Positions 36,116 to 44,706 of a stretch of DNA of 64,000 nucleotides are shown piece after piece; position 1 is the stretch's first letter, and each line of letters starts with the position of its first letter. Position numbers and translations under genes: made by a program. The stretch lies in the NCBI GenBank assembly GCA_965218865.1, contig CBDCME010000044.1, forward strand, positions 1 to 64,000. The letters run 5' to 3'. Origin of the DNA: CBDCME01 sp965218865 (lineage in GTDB: Bacteria > Pseudomonadota > Alphaproteobacteria > JAAXGF01). The notes beneath the pieces were generated by a model. It saw only the letters and a program-made list of their open reading frames with translations, did no database searches and was not told the DNA's origin.

Positions 36116-36389
36116 TCTTTGTGATCCCGTTCCAGGATCTCCGCATAACTCGCATATAATACATTTAACGGCTGAGCGTTCAAACTCAGCCGTCATATCG
36201 GCCGCTGTTTCTATGCAAACCTTGAATGGCCAATTCCGGAATCGGACGATCCGACGGGCGGATCTTCACCTCCTTCCTATTCGGGCCGTGTCAACTCAAG
36301 GCAGGATGGGGCGCCGGGGGCGCCATCGCGGACGCAAGGCCGTGGTGCCGCAATCGCGTGATCGACCCGACCCATCATTCGAGTGGGCT

Positions 36390-37814
36390 TTAGTAGGCCG
36401 GTTTTGATTTTCCATCCCCTTGGTCGCGCTTCGCCGATAGAATGTCCTCGATCGGGGTTGGGGTGAGGCCGAGATCGGCGAGGCCAAGGGCGTCGGAAGC
36501 GACGACGTTGTCCTTTCGCAGTAGGGTTACGTGGTCGCGCGTCAAAGGCTGGTTCGGCAACCACCGCAGCAACCTCGCCTGGGCCTCGGCGAGCCACATC
36601 GGCAACGGCACCAGCGGACGCTTGTGCCCTGTCTCCCGCATGACGATGGTAACGATTTCGCGCATGGTCATCGTCCTTGGCCCCCCCAACTCGTAAGTCT
36701 GCCCCCCTGTCCCCGGATCCGTCAGGATGCGCACGATGGCCGCGCTCACGTCGCCGAGGTACACCGGCTGGATTTTCGCTTTACCACCGCCAAAAATCGG
36801 CATCACCGGGGTGTAGCGCGCCATATCGGCAAGACGCTTGACGAAACCACCATCGAGGTCGAAAACGAGGCCGGGACGCACGATCGTGACATTGGGGAAT
36901 TTCTCCCGAGCCGCGGCTTCGCCGGCCGCCTTGCTGCGGGCGTAAACGGACACCGACTCCGGGTCCGCGCTGATGGCCGATACCTGAACCAGCCGCTCGA
37001 CCTTCGCCTCCGCCGCGGCCTCGGCGATCGAGCGGGGGCCGTTCTCGTTGATGTTGGTGAATTTCTGCTCGCCCGTTTCGTTCAGGATGCCCACCAGGTT
37101 AACGACCATGGACGCGCCCGCGACCGCCGACATGACTTCCCGCTTATCGCCCACGTTCACGGTCAGCCCCGAGATTTGCCTGAGGCCACGCTCGGTCTTC
37201 ATGAACAATAGGTTAGCGGGATTTCGTACCGCCACGCGAACGTTGGCGCCCGCCGCCACCAGGCGCCTCACCAGATCGATGCCTATAAAGCCCGAACCGC
37301 CGAATACCGTCACCACCTTGCCCTTGAGAACCGGGTCTCCGCCGACAACCGAGGCGATCCCGGCGCCCGCCACTGGGGCTTCCTTTCGCCCATTTTTTTC
37401 GTTGTCGGGATTGGCGGCCGGGTTCGCGCAGGCATCGCCCGTGGAGCAATATCTATCGGCCCACCGCCGCATCGTCCGGGCGCCGTCGCCGGGGATCGGC
37501 TCGACGATGGTGTGATCGCCACTCACCGTGCGCACCAATCCCCACCCGCGCAGGGTGTTGATCCGCCGCATCACCTGTCCCTCGGGCACGCCGAGGGCCA
37601 AACTCAGGTTCCCGAAGGCGTAGCGTTCGTGGGCGAGCCGGCAGACCATGTCCCGGAGGACCTCGTCGCCGAGCAGGGCCGCCAGGCGGTCGATCTCCAT
37701 CGGGACGCGGTAACCGCGATCCAGGTCATTGCCGTAACGGGGGAACGGCTCGCCGCCGTTCGCGGACACGGCGGCAAAAAGGAGGGCGAGGGCGAGGGCA
37801 AGTCGCTTCATCAT
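36390..37814 (-). CDS. Signal peptide + winged-helix-like domain + NDUFA9-like atypical SDR
   Basis: 474 residues. The signal peptide is MMKRLALALALLFAAVSANG. Residues about 40-115 form a winged-helix-like domain: RLAALLGDEVLRDMVCRLAH and VPEGQVMRRINTLRGWGLVR. After a linker, a Rossmann domain starts VVTVFGGSGFIGIDLVRRL, with VRNPANLLF, VVNLVGILNETG and VSAISADPESVSVYARSKAA (YxxxK), then REIVTIVMRETG. That second half matches NDUFA9/NAD-epimerase proteins linked to complex I and quinone biology. The fusion to a secreted winged-helix domain is unusual. GGAGA precedes the start. The frame is intact. Confidence 0.8.
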   Translation of the reverse strand: MMKRLALALALLFAAVSANGGEPFPRYGNDLDRGYRVPMEIDRLAALLGDEVLRDMVCRLAHERYAFGNLSLALGVPEGQVMRRINTLRGWGLVRTVSGDHTIVEPIPGDGARTMRRWADRYCSTGDACANPAANPDNEKNGRKEAPVAGAGIASVVGGDPVLKGKVVTVFGGSGFIGIDLVRRLVAAGANVRVAVRNPANLLFMKTERGLRQISGLTVNVGDKREVMSAVAGASMVVNLVGILNETGEQKFTNINENGPRSIAEAAAEAKVERLVQVSAISADPESVSVYARSKAAGEAAAREKFPNVTIVRPGLVFDLDGGFVKRLADMARYTPVMPIFGGGKAKIQPVYLGDVSAAIVRILTDPGTGGQTYELGGPRTMTMREIVTIVMRETGHKRPLVPLPMWLAEAQARLLRWLPNQPLTRDHVTLLRKDNVVASDALGLADLGLTPTPIEDILSAKRDQGDGKSKPAY

Positions 37815-38086
37815 CGGGTCTCCCGCAACGCCAGACCCTCCGATCGCCTCGGACGAGGCGTTGGCGAGCTTCCAGGCACTTGGACGTTGTATCTTGTTGG
37901 TCAGCCGATCGGCTACCCGATCTTAACCCGGTCTCGATTCAATTTCTTGGTTCATCGGCGTTCGCGGGCAACTTTTTTTGACGGCACTGTCATATCGACG
38001 GCGTTGTCGACACACTCGTGAGATAATAGGGTTTGGAAATTTCGGGATGTTCGCGGATTCGGGCGTGCTCTTTTTGATGACAATGA

Positions 38087-38602
38087 ATGACCCATGATCA
38101 GGACAAAATGCGCCGCAACCTTGAGGAACTGCACGAGGGTGCTTGGAAATGGAGCTTGAATTGTTGCGGCGGGAACCGGGAAGAGTCGATGGACCTGCTG
38201 CACGACGTCTACGTCAAGATCCTCGCGGGCCGGGCCCGGTTCGATGGCCGTTCGTCCCTACGAACATGGCTATTCGGCGTCATCCGAATGACGGCACGAA
38301 ATCATCACAGGAAGGCCCGCTGGACCTCGCTTCTCTTCATCCCGATCGACGACGAGACGAGGGAGACCAAGGCGGCACCGAGGGCGAATCTCGATCATTG
38401 CGGTGACCTGATTCGAAAGTCGATCGAGAGCCTGTCACCGAGGCAATCGGAGATTCTCAAGCTTGTGTTCTATCATGATCTCACGGTCGAGGAAGCCGCC
38501 GGTGTCCAACGAATCTCCGTGGGATCGGCGCGTCAACATTATGCCCGTGCGAAATCTCGCCTCCGCGAGGTTCTGAGGCGGAAAGGCGTGAACGAATGGT
38601 GA
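38087..38602 (+). CDS. ECF-type RNA polymerase sigma factor
   Basis: 171 residues. Sigma region 2 is NREESMDLLHDVYVKILAGR with FDGRSSLRTWLFGVIRM; region 4 is LSPRQSEILKLVFYHDLTVE with GSARQHYARAKSRLREVL as its recognition helix. No other domain is present, so it is an extracytoplasmic-function sigma. Met 8 (MRRNLEEL) is an alternative start. It overlaps the next gene by seven bases, and that gene encodes a one-TM protein, the usual anti-sigma arrangement. Confidence 0.85.
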   Translation: MTHDQDKMRRNLEELHEGAWKWSLNCCGGNREESMDLLHDVYVKILAGRARFDGRSSLRTWLFGVIRMTARNHHRKARWTSLLFIPIDDETRETKAAPRANLDHCGDLIRKSIESLSPRQSEILKLVFYHDLTVEEAAGVQRISVGSARQHYARAKSRLREVLRRKGVNEW

Positions 38603-38901
38603 CGGATAATTCGAACGCATCGGCCCCTGGGCGCCCGCATCCTTCCTTCGAAGAAGTGCTCTCGCATCGCCGCCGCCGGCGCCGTATACGCCCCGCCGCG
38701 CTGACGGCGTTGGCCGTCGTTACGATTACCGTGGCGCTGTCCGCGTCGCTTATCCTGAGACGAAGCGAGACGGATCCCATCGCGCTTTCCGTGCCCACGA
38801 CAACGGCATGGCTCGCCGAATCGCCGGGAAGCCACTGGTTGCGCGACACACCGAAATTCGTGCTCGACAATAGTTGGAACGACTACAGGAGTTTGAAATG
38901 A
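38596..38901 (+). CDS. Putative anti-sigma factor, single TM
   Basis: 101 residues: a cytoplasmic N-terminal part (APGRPHPSFEEVLSHRRRRR), one TM helix (AALTALAVVTITVALSASLIL) and a short periplasmic tail. Overlaps with the sigma gene upstream and the sensor-like gene downstream (ATGA) show tight coupling. The N-terminal segment is too short for a zinc anti-sigma domain and is closer in design to CnrY. Inferred role: hold the sigma factor at the membrane. Confidence 0.6.
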   Translation: MVTDNSNASAPGRPHPSFEEVLSHRRRRRRIRPAALTALAVVTITVALSASLILRRSETDPIALSVPTTTAWLAESPGSHWLRDTPKFVLDNSWNDYRSLK

Positions 38902-39368
38902 CCCCATCCATGAATCGCGGCGTAACCCGTTTCGTCTTCTTCGCGACGAGCCTGCTAATCCTGCTCACGATGGCCGGACTTGGCGAGGCACTCGGTCAGC
39001 CGCCGGCGAACGAGATTCCTGCGGACGCCGATCCCATCGAATTCCGATTGATCCCACCGGATCTTATCATCAGGCACGGGCACGACATCGATTTGACGGA
39101 AGAACAACGGGCGGAAATCATTTCGGTCGTAAAGGCCCTACAACCCGACATGATGGGCGCCGAACTCGAGCACGTCGCCGCCGAGGGCGATCTGATCGCC
39201 GCCCTCGATGAGCATCCCATCGACGAGGAAGGCGCGGAAGCGGCGGCACAACGCGCCATGACGGCCGAAAATCAGGTCCGAACGGCGCATCTCTCCTTGC
39301 TCATCCGGATCCGGAATCTGTTAACGCCCGAACAGCAATCCCGCCTCCAAGAATTGCGCGGCTATTGA
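38898..39368 (+). CDS. CpxP/CnrX-like periplasmic protein
   Basis: 156 residues from ATG 38898. A signal or anchor helix (FVFFATSLLILLTMAGLGEA) precedes a helical periplasmic domain with the paired motifs LTEEQRAEIISVV and LTPEQQSRLQEL, which mark the Spy/CpxP/heavy-metal-sensor family. IIRHGHDIDL before the first motif has two His that could bind metal. Position after a sigma/anti-sigma pair suggests the signal sensor of the system. Confidence 0.7.
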   Translation: MTPSMNRGVTRFVFFATSLLILLTMAGLGEALGQPPANEIPADADPIEFRLIPPDLIIRHGHDIDLTEEQRAEIISVVKALQPDMMGAELEHVAAEGDLIAALDEHPIDEEGAEAAAQRAMTAENQVRTAHLSLLIRIRNLLTPEQQSRLQELRGY

Positions 39369-39626
39369 TCACCCCTTTCCGTCAGCCAACAAACGGCGGC
39401 TCGCGGTTGAAAAGACCGATCACGAGCAAGCCGCCTCCAAGATTGATTTTAAAGGGTGGCCACGGGGGCGAAACGATCGTTCGGCTGGAGAACCCCGGCG
39501 GGGGGGACTCCCCACCATTGAGCAAGGGGGAAATGAGAGGTGGTCACGCTGCCGGAGTGAGGCGGCGTTGGGCTTTTTTTTGGCGATATTATACTTGACG
39601 TACCACCATTGTCAGGATATTACCCC

Positions 39627-40897
39627 ATGAATGACAGTCCAAATTGGTTGAACCGGACGCTATGGACGGGTGACAACCTCGACATCATGCGGGGCATGAA
39701 CAGTGCCTCGATCGATCTGATCTACCTTGACCCGCCGTTCAACAGTAACCGGAACTACAGCGCTCCCATAGGTTCGGAAGCGGCTGGGGCCGCGTTCAAG
39801 GATACGTGGTCGCTCAGCGACGTTGACGAAGCGTGGCATGGGGAAGTCGCCGACAGGGAACCGACCGTCTACGCCGCCATAGACGCCGCCGGGCTCACCC
39901 ACGGCAAGAGCATGAAGTCCTACCTGATAATGATGGCTGTGCGCCTACTGGAAATGCGGCGGCTGCTCAAGCCAACGGGATCAATCTATCTCCATTGCGA
40001 CCCCACGGCCTCCCACTACTTGAAGCTCCTAATGGACAGCATGTTCGGACGAAACGCGTTCAGGAACGAAATTGTTTGGGACTACACATTCCGTCTCATG
40101 AATCTCCACGATTCTTTAACCGAAAACACGATTCTATCCTGTTTTACGCAACAAGCGGCCAATCCTTTTTCTCAATGCCGAAAGAACCATGGACACGGGA
40201 CGAGATAATCAAAACTCGCAAACAAAAAGTATATCTCGACGAACATGGAGTTGAAGCGATCTGGATGCCTGGCGGGCGCGGCAACAGCAAGAGCCGATTG
40301 AAACGGCTGCGCGACATTATGGATGAGGGAAAAGCGATTTCCGATGTGTGGCGTATTCCCGTCATTTCATCCTCGGCAAAGGAACGCGTGGGCTACCCCA
40401 CCCAAAAGCCGCTCGCCTTATTGGAGCGCATCGTCAAGGCCAGCTCCAACGAAGGCGCCGTGGTGCTTGATCCATTTTGCGGTTGCGCCACGGCCCTTGT
40501 CGCAGCGGATCGGCTACAACGCCAATGGATAGGAATCGACCTGTCGCCGCTGGCGGCTAAGCTGGTGCTCAAGCGACTACGCGACGACCGGGGGCCGCTG
40601 TTCGACGATGTGAAGCACCGCCAGGACATACCGGCCCGTACAGACCACGGGCCGTTGCCCAGCTACAGAACGCACAGGCATACGTTGTTCGGCCGTCAAG
40701 AGGGGATATGCGCGGGTTGCCGCATCATGTTCCCGTTCCGAAACATGACCGTGGATCACGTCGTGCCGAAATCGAAGGCGGGAAGCGATCACCTTGACAA
40801 CCTTCAGCTTCTATGCGGCGCGTGCAACTCCATGAAGGGTGCAAGGTCTCAAGAAGCATTTGTCGCCAGACTCAAGAACCAGGGGATTCGCTCTTAA
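39627..40897 (+). pseudogene. DNA adenine methyltransferase with C-terminal HNH domain, frameshifted
   Basis: The first frame from ATG 39627 has LDPPFNSNRNY (DPPF catalytic motif) and GSIYLHCDPTASHYLKLLMD. Near 40100 the frame shifts by one; the second frame carries GYPTQKPLALLERIVKASS, VVLDPFCGCATALVAADRL (SAM motif, beta-class order), then an HNH nuclease domain: GICAGCRIMFP, MTVDHVVPKSKAG and LQLLCGACNSMKG. One polypeptide would methylate DNA and perhaps nick it. The shift makes this copy probably inactive. It is the first passenger of the IS1595 transposon, 21 bases from its left repeat. Confidence 0.82.
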
Positions 40898-41033
40898 CGC
40901 TATCGGAGCGCTTTTTCTCCGGTTTCAGATCAAGCCGATCCATCGCCGAATCCAATGCATCCTCGGACTCGTCGCACCCAAGCTCGCGGGCGGCGCGACG
41001 GAATTTGTCGATTTGAGATTCGTTGTCTTTCAT
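40872..41033 (-). CDS. Small passenger protein (53 aa)
   Basis: MKDNESQIDKFRRAARELGC with DESEDALDSAMDRLDLKPEK, a charged helical protein. Its ATG overlaps the stop of the PIN-domain gene (ATGA), so it is translated from the same message. Its 3' end overlaps the convergent methyltransferase gene by 26 bases. The QIDKFRxAARELGCD pattern recurs in many bacterial genomes, but its role is unknown. Could act with the PIN protein. Confidence 0.65.
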   Translation of the reverse strand: MKDNESQIDKFRRAARELGCDESEDALDSAMDRLDLKPEKKRSDSVKSESPGS

Positions 41034-41485
41034 ACATTTAGCTCCCAAGCATTTGGTTTCTCAATCACCAATACTGAGCCACCGATAGTACCGCTTTTGC
41101 TTATCAAATCGATATCGAACGTGTTGAACAGCTTTAACCCAGCCGATATTGCGGATGCAACATGGAGTGCGTCCTTCGGCTTGATTCCATGATCCCACAC
41201 AAGGTCTTGGCTCCGTTCCGCAATCTCACGCAGGATTGGAATCACGATTATGTAACGCCGTCCGAAGAATTCCCTGACCGTCGTTCGCCTTTCAAGCGTA
41301 ATTCGTGCATGGCCGCGCATGCGCAAGACCTCCGCGAGTGTCAATGCACTCGTGACGATCTCTATCTTGCCTCTTTTGGAGAGTTCCAAGACTTGTTTAC
41401 ACGCTTCCGCTTTGTCATTCTCTTGCTCCAACCAGCCGAGGAAACAATCCGAATCCCAATAGCGTCTCTCTGGGGATTTCGGCAT
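41030..41485 (-). CDS. PIN-domain protein (probable RNase)
   Basis: 151 residues: YWDSDCFLGWLEQENDKAEA starts the PIN fold with the first Asp and the adjacent DxxxxL element. ALTLAEVLRMRG supplies the Glu, and KPKDALHVASAISAG the third acidic residue. The last strand ends LISKSGTIGG. It overlaps the 231-aa gene upstream by one base and the 53-aa gene downstream by four. PIN proteins usually cut RNA and serve as toxins, but no typical VapB antitoxin is present. It is a transposon passenger. Confidence 0.8.
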   Translation of the reverse strand: MPKSPERRYWDSDCFLGWLEQENDKAEACKQVLELSKRGKIEIVTSALTLAEVLRMRGHARITLERRTTVREFFGRRYIIVIPILREIAERSQDLVWDHGIKPKDALHVASAISAGLKLFNTFDIDLISKSGTIGGSVLVIEKPNAWELNV

Positions 41486-42180
41486 TACTGCGGACGAAGA
41501 ATGCCCAGCACATCCATGTGGGACGGCAAATCCCCGTCATCGGGAAATGGCTCCACGGTCTCAGCATCGATACGTGCAGGAAATCCATCGGCACGATAAT
41601 GAACCACGCCGTGAGCAGTGACTCTCTTGCGCCACAGGTGTCGCATGCCGTCAAGCAACTCATCGGGCACCATACATTCTATTCTTTTGTTCCATACCGG
41701 CTCGTAGATCGCCAGACCACTGTGTTCGCTCAAGGTGGAAAGCCGCCCTTCCACGCTTCCTTGAACCTTATACGCTGGCCTGAGTGCTGCCTTTACCGTC
41801 TGGTAAACGTCGTGCGTGATTTCATGACCATCTTTGCCTATCCAGACACAGGCTTTCTTGACACTGGACAGAACCTGAATGTGCTTGACCACTTCGTCGG
41901 AATGAATTGACGGCGGGTGGCCCGCCAAACTCCTGTTCGCCGCCACTTTGATACGGTCAATCGTATGCTGATCGGCAGTAGCATCGGCACATATAAGCAC
42001 ACTCCCTGGCTTCACCCGCACACGCCATTCCACGGAAGAATCGTCATGGCAGACGGCTTTCGTCATCGCCTTGAGCAGACCGTCGAAAGCGTCCACGCTT
42101 TTGCGGAACTCGTCGGAAGTGAAAGAGTCGGCGTTGAGTTCGAGTGTGAGTTGGGAATCTATGTCCTTGGGATCGGCCAT
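41485..42180 (-). CDS. Unknown passenger protein (231 aa)
   Basis: MADPKDIDSQLTLELNADSF, then WRVRVKPGSVLICADATADQ, HTIDRIKVAANRSLAG and EHSGLAIYEPVWNKRIECMV. Mixed alpha/beta, acidic, no TM or signal. No family recognised with certainty. It starts 23 bases after the transposase stop and runs directly into the PIN gene. It may be the partner or regulator of the PIN protein. Confidence 0.65.
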   Translation of the reverse strand: MADPKDIDSQLTLELNADSFTSDEFRKSVDAFDGLLKAMTKAVCHDDSSVEWRVRVKPGSVLICADATADQHTIDRIKVAANRSLAGHPPSIHSDEVVKHIQVLSSVKKACVWIGKDGHEITHDVYQTVKAALRPAYKVQGSVEGRLSTLSEHSGLAIYEPVWNKRIECMVPDELLDGMRHLWRKRVTAHGVVHYRADGFPARIDAETVEPFPDDGDLPSHMDVLGILRPQ

Positions 42181-42203
42181 GCAGTCATCCTCATCGCCGG
42201 AAC

Positions 42204-43121
42204 CTACCCCATTGACGAGTCCCTGTACAGAAGCCGTTTCCCGACGATGCCAGCAAGCGCAAGCTCTGTACGCTCAGCATCCCCTATACCACGGGCACAG
42301 CGGTGGTTGTAGCGAAAATCGAATTCGCACAAGTACCGCTTAAGGTGCCTGCTCGAACAGTGCTGATAGACACCCTTCATGCCGCGCTTGAAAATTGAGA
42401 AATAGCCTTCCAGGGTATTAGTGTGTGCATCACCGCGCACATATTCTCCTATGCCGTGATTGACCGTCTCGTGCCCGGCGTAGTCCTTGCCGATGGAGCG
42501 GTACTGGCCCGCTTCGTCCGTCATGAGCGTTGAATCGGGGTCCAGTTGCCCCGCGAGGATGGGTCGCAGGGTTTCGGCGTTGACGGCTGGCACGTGCCTG
42601 GACCGGACTTCGCCGCCGCGTTCGACGAGGCTTAGCACGGCTTCCTTATGGGCATATCCACGCGCGCCCTCGGGTTTCTCATACTTCTTGCCGATGAACG
42701 TCTCGTCGGATTCCACCGTCTTGCCCGGCCCACCCATCGCGGACAGGGAACCGTCGCGCATGGCCTCACGGATGCGGTGGGACATGAACCAAGCCGTCTT
42801 GAGAGTTACACCCAGCGTCCGGTGAAGCTGGTTCGAGCTAATGCCCTTTTTGCTGGCGCACATGAGGTAAATAGCTTGCAACCATTGGTGCATCTTGACG
42901 TGGCTGGATTCGAAGACGGTCCCGATCTTCACGGTGAAGGGCTTGAGGCATCGGTAACACTTATAGGTTCCGATGCGGGTGCTCTTGCCGTTCAGCTTGC
43001 CGGCGCGATCCGTTCCGCCGCACTTGGGACACGTCGGCCCATTCGGCCACAGTTTCGCTTCGACATAGGCGTACGCCGCTTTTTCGTCATGGAATTCAGG
43101 TCTCTCTAAAACGCTTGTCAT
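42204..43121 (-). CDS. IS1595-family (ISXO2-like) transposase
   Basis: 305 residues. N-terminal zinc ribbon: CPKCGGTDRAG and YKCYRCLKPFTV. Helical region QLHRTLGVTLKTAWFMSHRI. Catalytic core: VESDETFIGKK (first Asp), TLMTDEAGQY (second), NTLEGYFSIFKRGMKGVYQH (Asn and the Glu/Lys signature). The frame is intact, so this element may still be active. It lies just inside the right inverted repeat. Confidence 0.93.
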   Translation of the reverse strand: MTSVLERPEFHDEKAAYAYVEAKLWPNGPTCPKCGGTDRAGKLNGKSTRIGTYKCYRCLKPFTVKIGTVFESSHVKMHQWLQAIYLMCASKKGISSNQLHRTLGVTLKTAWFMSHRIREAMRDGSLSAMGGPGKTVESDETFIGKKYEKPEGARGYAHKEAVLSLVERGGEVRSRHVPAVNAETLRPILAGQLDPDSTLMTDEAGQYRSIGKDYAGHETVNHGIGEYVRGDAHTNTLEGYFSIFKRGMKGVYQHCSSRHLKRYLCEFDFRYNHRCARGIGDAERTELALAGIVGKRLLYRDSSMG

Positions 43122-44633
43122 GGTATGCTCCCTTCAATGGATGCATACTAGCAGTGCCCCTGTGGTACGTCAAGTATAATATCGCCTTTTTTTTGAGCAT
43201 GGGATGGATCGAAGAGGGTTTGATTTCTGAGCATGGCGCAGGCGACGGCAAGCAGTCTATCGGCGACGGTTCTCAGCGCTCTGGCGTGGCCGTGTCCCCG
43301 GGCCCTAAGGGCGGCATAGCGTTGGCGGCTGATGGGATCGTGTTGGATGGCGACGCGGGCCCAGTGGTAAAGGGCGGTTCGCAGCCGAACGTGGCAGGCC
43401 TGACGCATGATGACGAGACAGCGTTTGCCGCTCCGGCGGGTAACGGGGGCGGCGCCGGACAAGGTGCGCAGGGCCTGGTAATTTCTTTCCCGCAGGGGCG
43501 TCGAGGCTTCTGCGAGCAGCGTGGCGAGGACGGTCCTCCCGATTCCGGGCATGGAAAGCAGGATGTCCACGTCGCGCTGCTCGGATTTCTGCCCCGAGGC
43601 GCTGTCCTGTTGATCGGCGATGTGTCGGCAGAGGCCGTCGATGCGGCTTCGGGCCTGCTTGACCTGGCGGTTGACCAGGCGCAAACGCTCGGCCAGGGAA
43701 CCGATATGAGCGCAAGCGGCGGCGATAGTTCCCGGCGCGACGGTGAGCGGCTTTTGGCGCAAGAGGCGCAACACTTCAGGCGCGTCGATTTTGCGGATGC
43801 GGTGGGTTTTCAGCAGCTTGGCAACGGTATTGGTTCGGATGCGCCGCGCCTTCTCGGGAGTGGGCGCCTTCTTCCACAGGGCGAGAAACCACTCGCTGGC
43901 GACATCGTCGCTGACCTCCAAGGCCTGGGGATAATAGCGTCTCAACTGTTCGCGCAGGTGGTTGGCGAGGCGCACGCGCTCCTGGCCGAGGTCCTCGGCC
44001 CAGGCGCGAATATTCGCGCAGTTCGATGATGGCGGGAGCATCGGCCTTCAAGCGACGAAAGCAATGGCCGTCGGTGCGCAAGGAATCGCCGAGGACATGG
44101 GCGTCGCGGCGGTCGTCCTTGGCGCCGGCGACGGTGAAACGATCGCGAAAGCGGTCGAGCTGCTTGGGGTTGATACTGTGAATGGCGAAACCCCGCTCCA
44201 GCAAGGTATCGACGACCGCCCCATGCGGGACCTCGATGGAGACGGCAATCCTCTCCGGCACACTGCCACTCTTTTTCGTCAGCCACGCGCACAACTCGGC
44301 CATCCCTTCCCCGCTGTGGGCGAACGACCTTTCAACGACGATGACGCCGTTACCATCAAGAAGGCAAACCTGGTGCCTCTCGGTCGCCCAGTCAATGCCA
44401 GCAAACCAATCAAAGTTCATCGCCTTTCTCCTCTCTTGCCTCGGACCGCCGCGACGCCGAACATTCCCTGTACTGGCGCTCGCAGGCGCAACTCCCCACC
44501 GGCTGTCCGCCGCGGCCGTCCCTCCGGGGCACGCGTCCCCCCCAGGCGCTCGAAACACAGGGAGCAATGGGTCGCTCCCAGAAGGCTCGTCCGATCCGAA
44601 AAAATGACCCGATCAGATCTTCAGCTGACCGCA

Positions 44634-44666
44634 TTTTGTGGATAACGCTCCGCGTTACCCACAAAA
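44634..44666. other. 15-bp-stem hairpin containing a DnaA-box-like TGTGGATAA
   Basis: TTTTGTGGATAACGC is followed by TCC and GCGTTACCCACAAAA, a stem of 15 pairs with one G-T type mismatch. The left arm includes TGTGGATAA, complement of a consensus DnaA box. It lies between the IS110 leader and IS630 copy 3. No cluster of further boxes is seen. Confidence 0.6.
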
Positions 44667-44706
44667 CAACAACCACATCAACTTTCTATGTTCGAGTGGT
44701 CAACTT

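Larger units (their letters stand above)
39582..43186. mobile_element. IS1595-family transposon with passenger genes (3605 bp)
   Basis: Perfect 25-base inverted repeats at 39582-39606 and 43162-43186 (beginning GGCGATATTATACTTGACG) are flanked by identical 8-base runs of T at 39574-39581 and 43187-43194, the 8-bp duplication size of IS1595. Besides the ISXO2-like transposase it carries a methyltransferase-HNH gene on the plus strand and, on the minus strand, three overlapping genes. It sits inside an IS110 transposase gene. Confidence 0.93.
39544..44420 (-). pseudogene. IS110-family transposase, split by an IS1595 transposon and frameshifted
   Basis: From ATG 44420: MNFDWFAGIDWATERHQVCL with the DEDD first Asp, then GVIVVERSFAHSGEG and GAKDDRRDAHVLGDSLRT. 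A one-base shift near 44010 changes frame, and the second frame holds LLSMPGIGRTVLATLLAEA and RNYQALRTLSGAAPVTRRSG, the C-terminal Ser region. At 43187 the gene is cut by the IS1595 transposon. Joining 43195 to 39581 across the T8 duplication gives DPSHAQKKAQRRLTPAA and a stop at 39544. Exact IS110 ends could not be placed. Confidence 0.85.

Noticed and set aside
44634..44666. Replication origin suggested by the DnaA-box hairpin
   Set aside because: A single box in an IS-rich region without an AT-rich unwinding element or dnaA/hemE-type neighbours.
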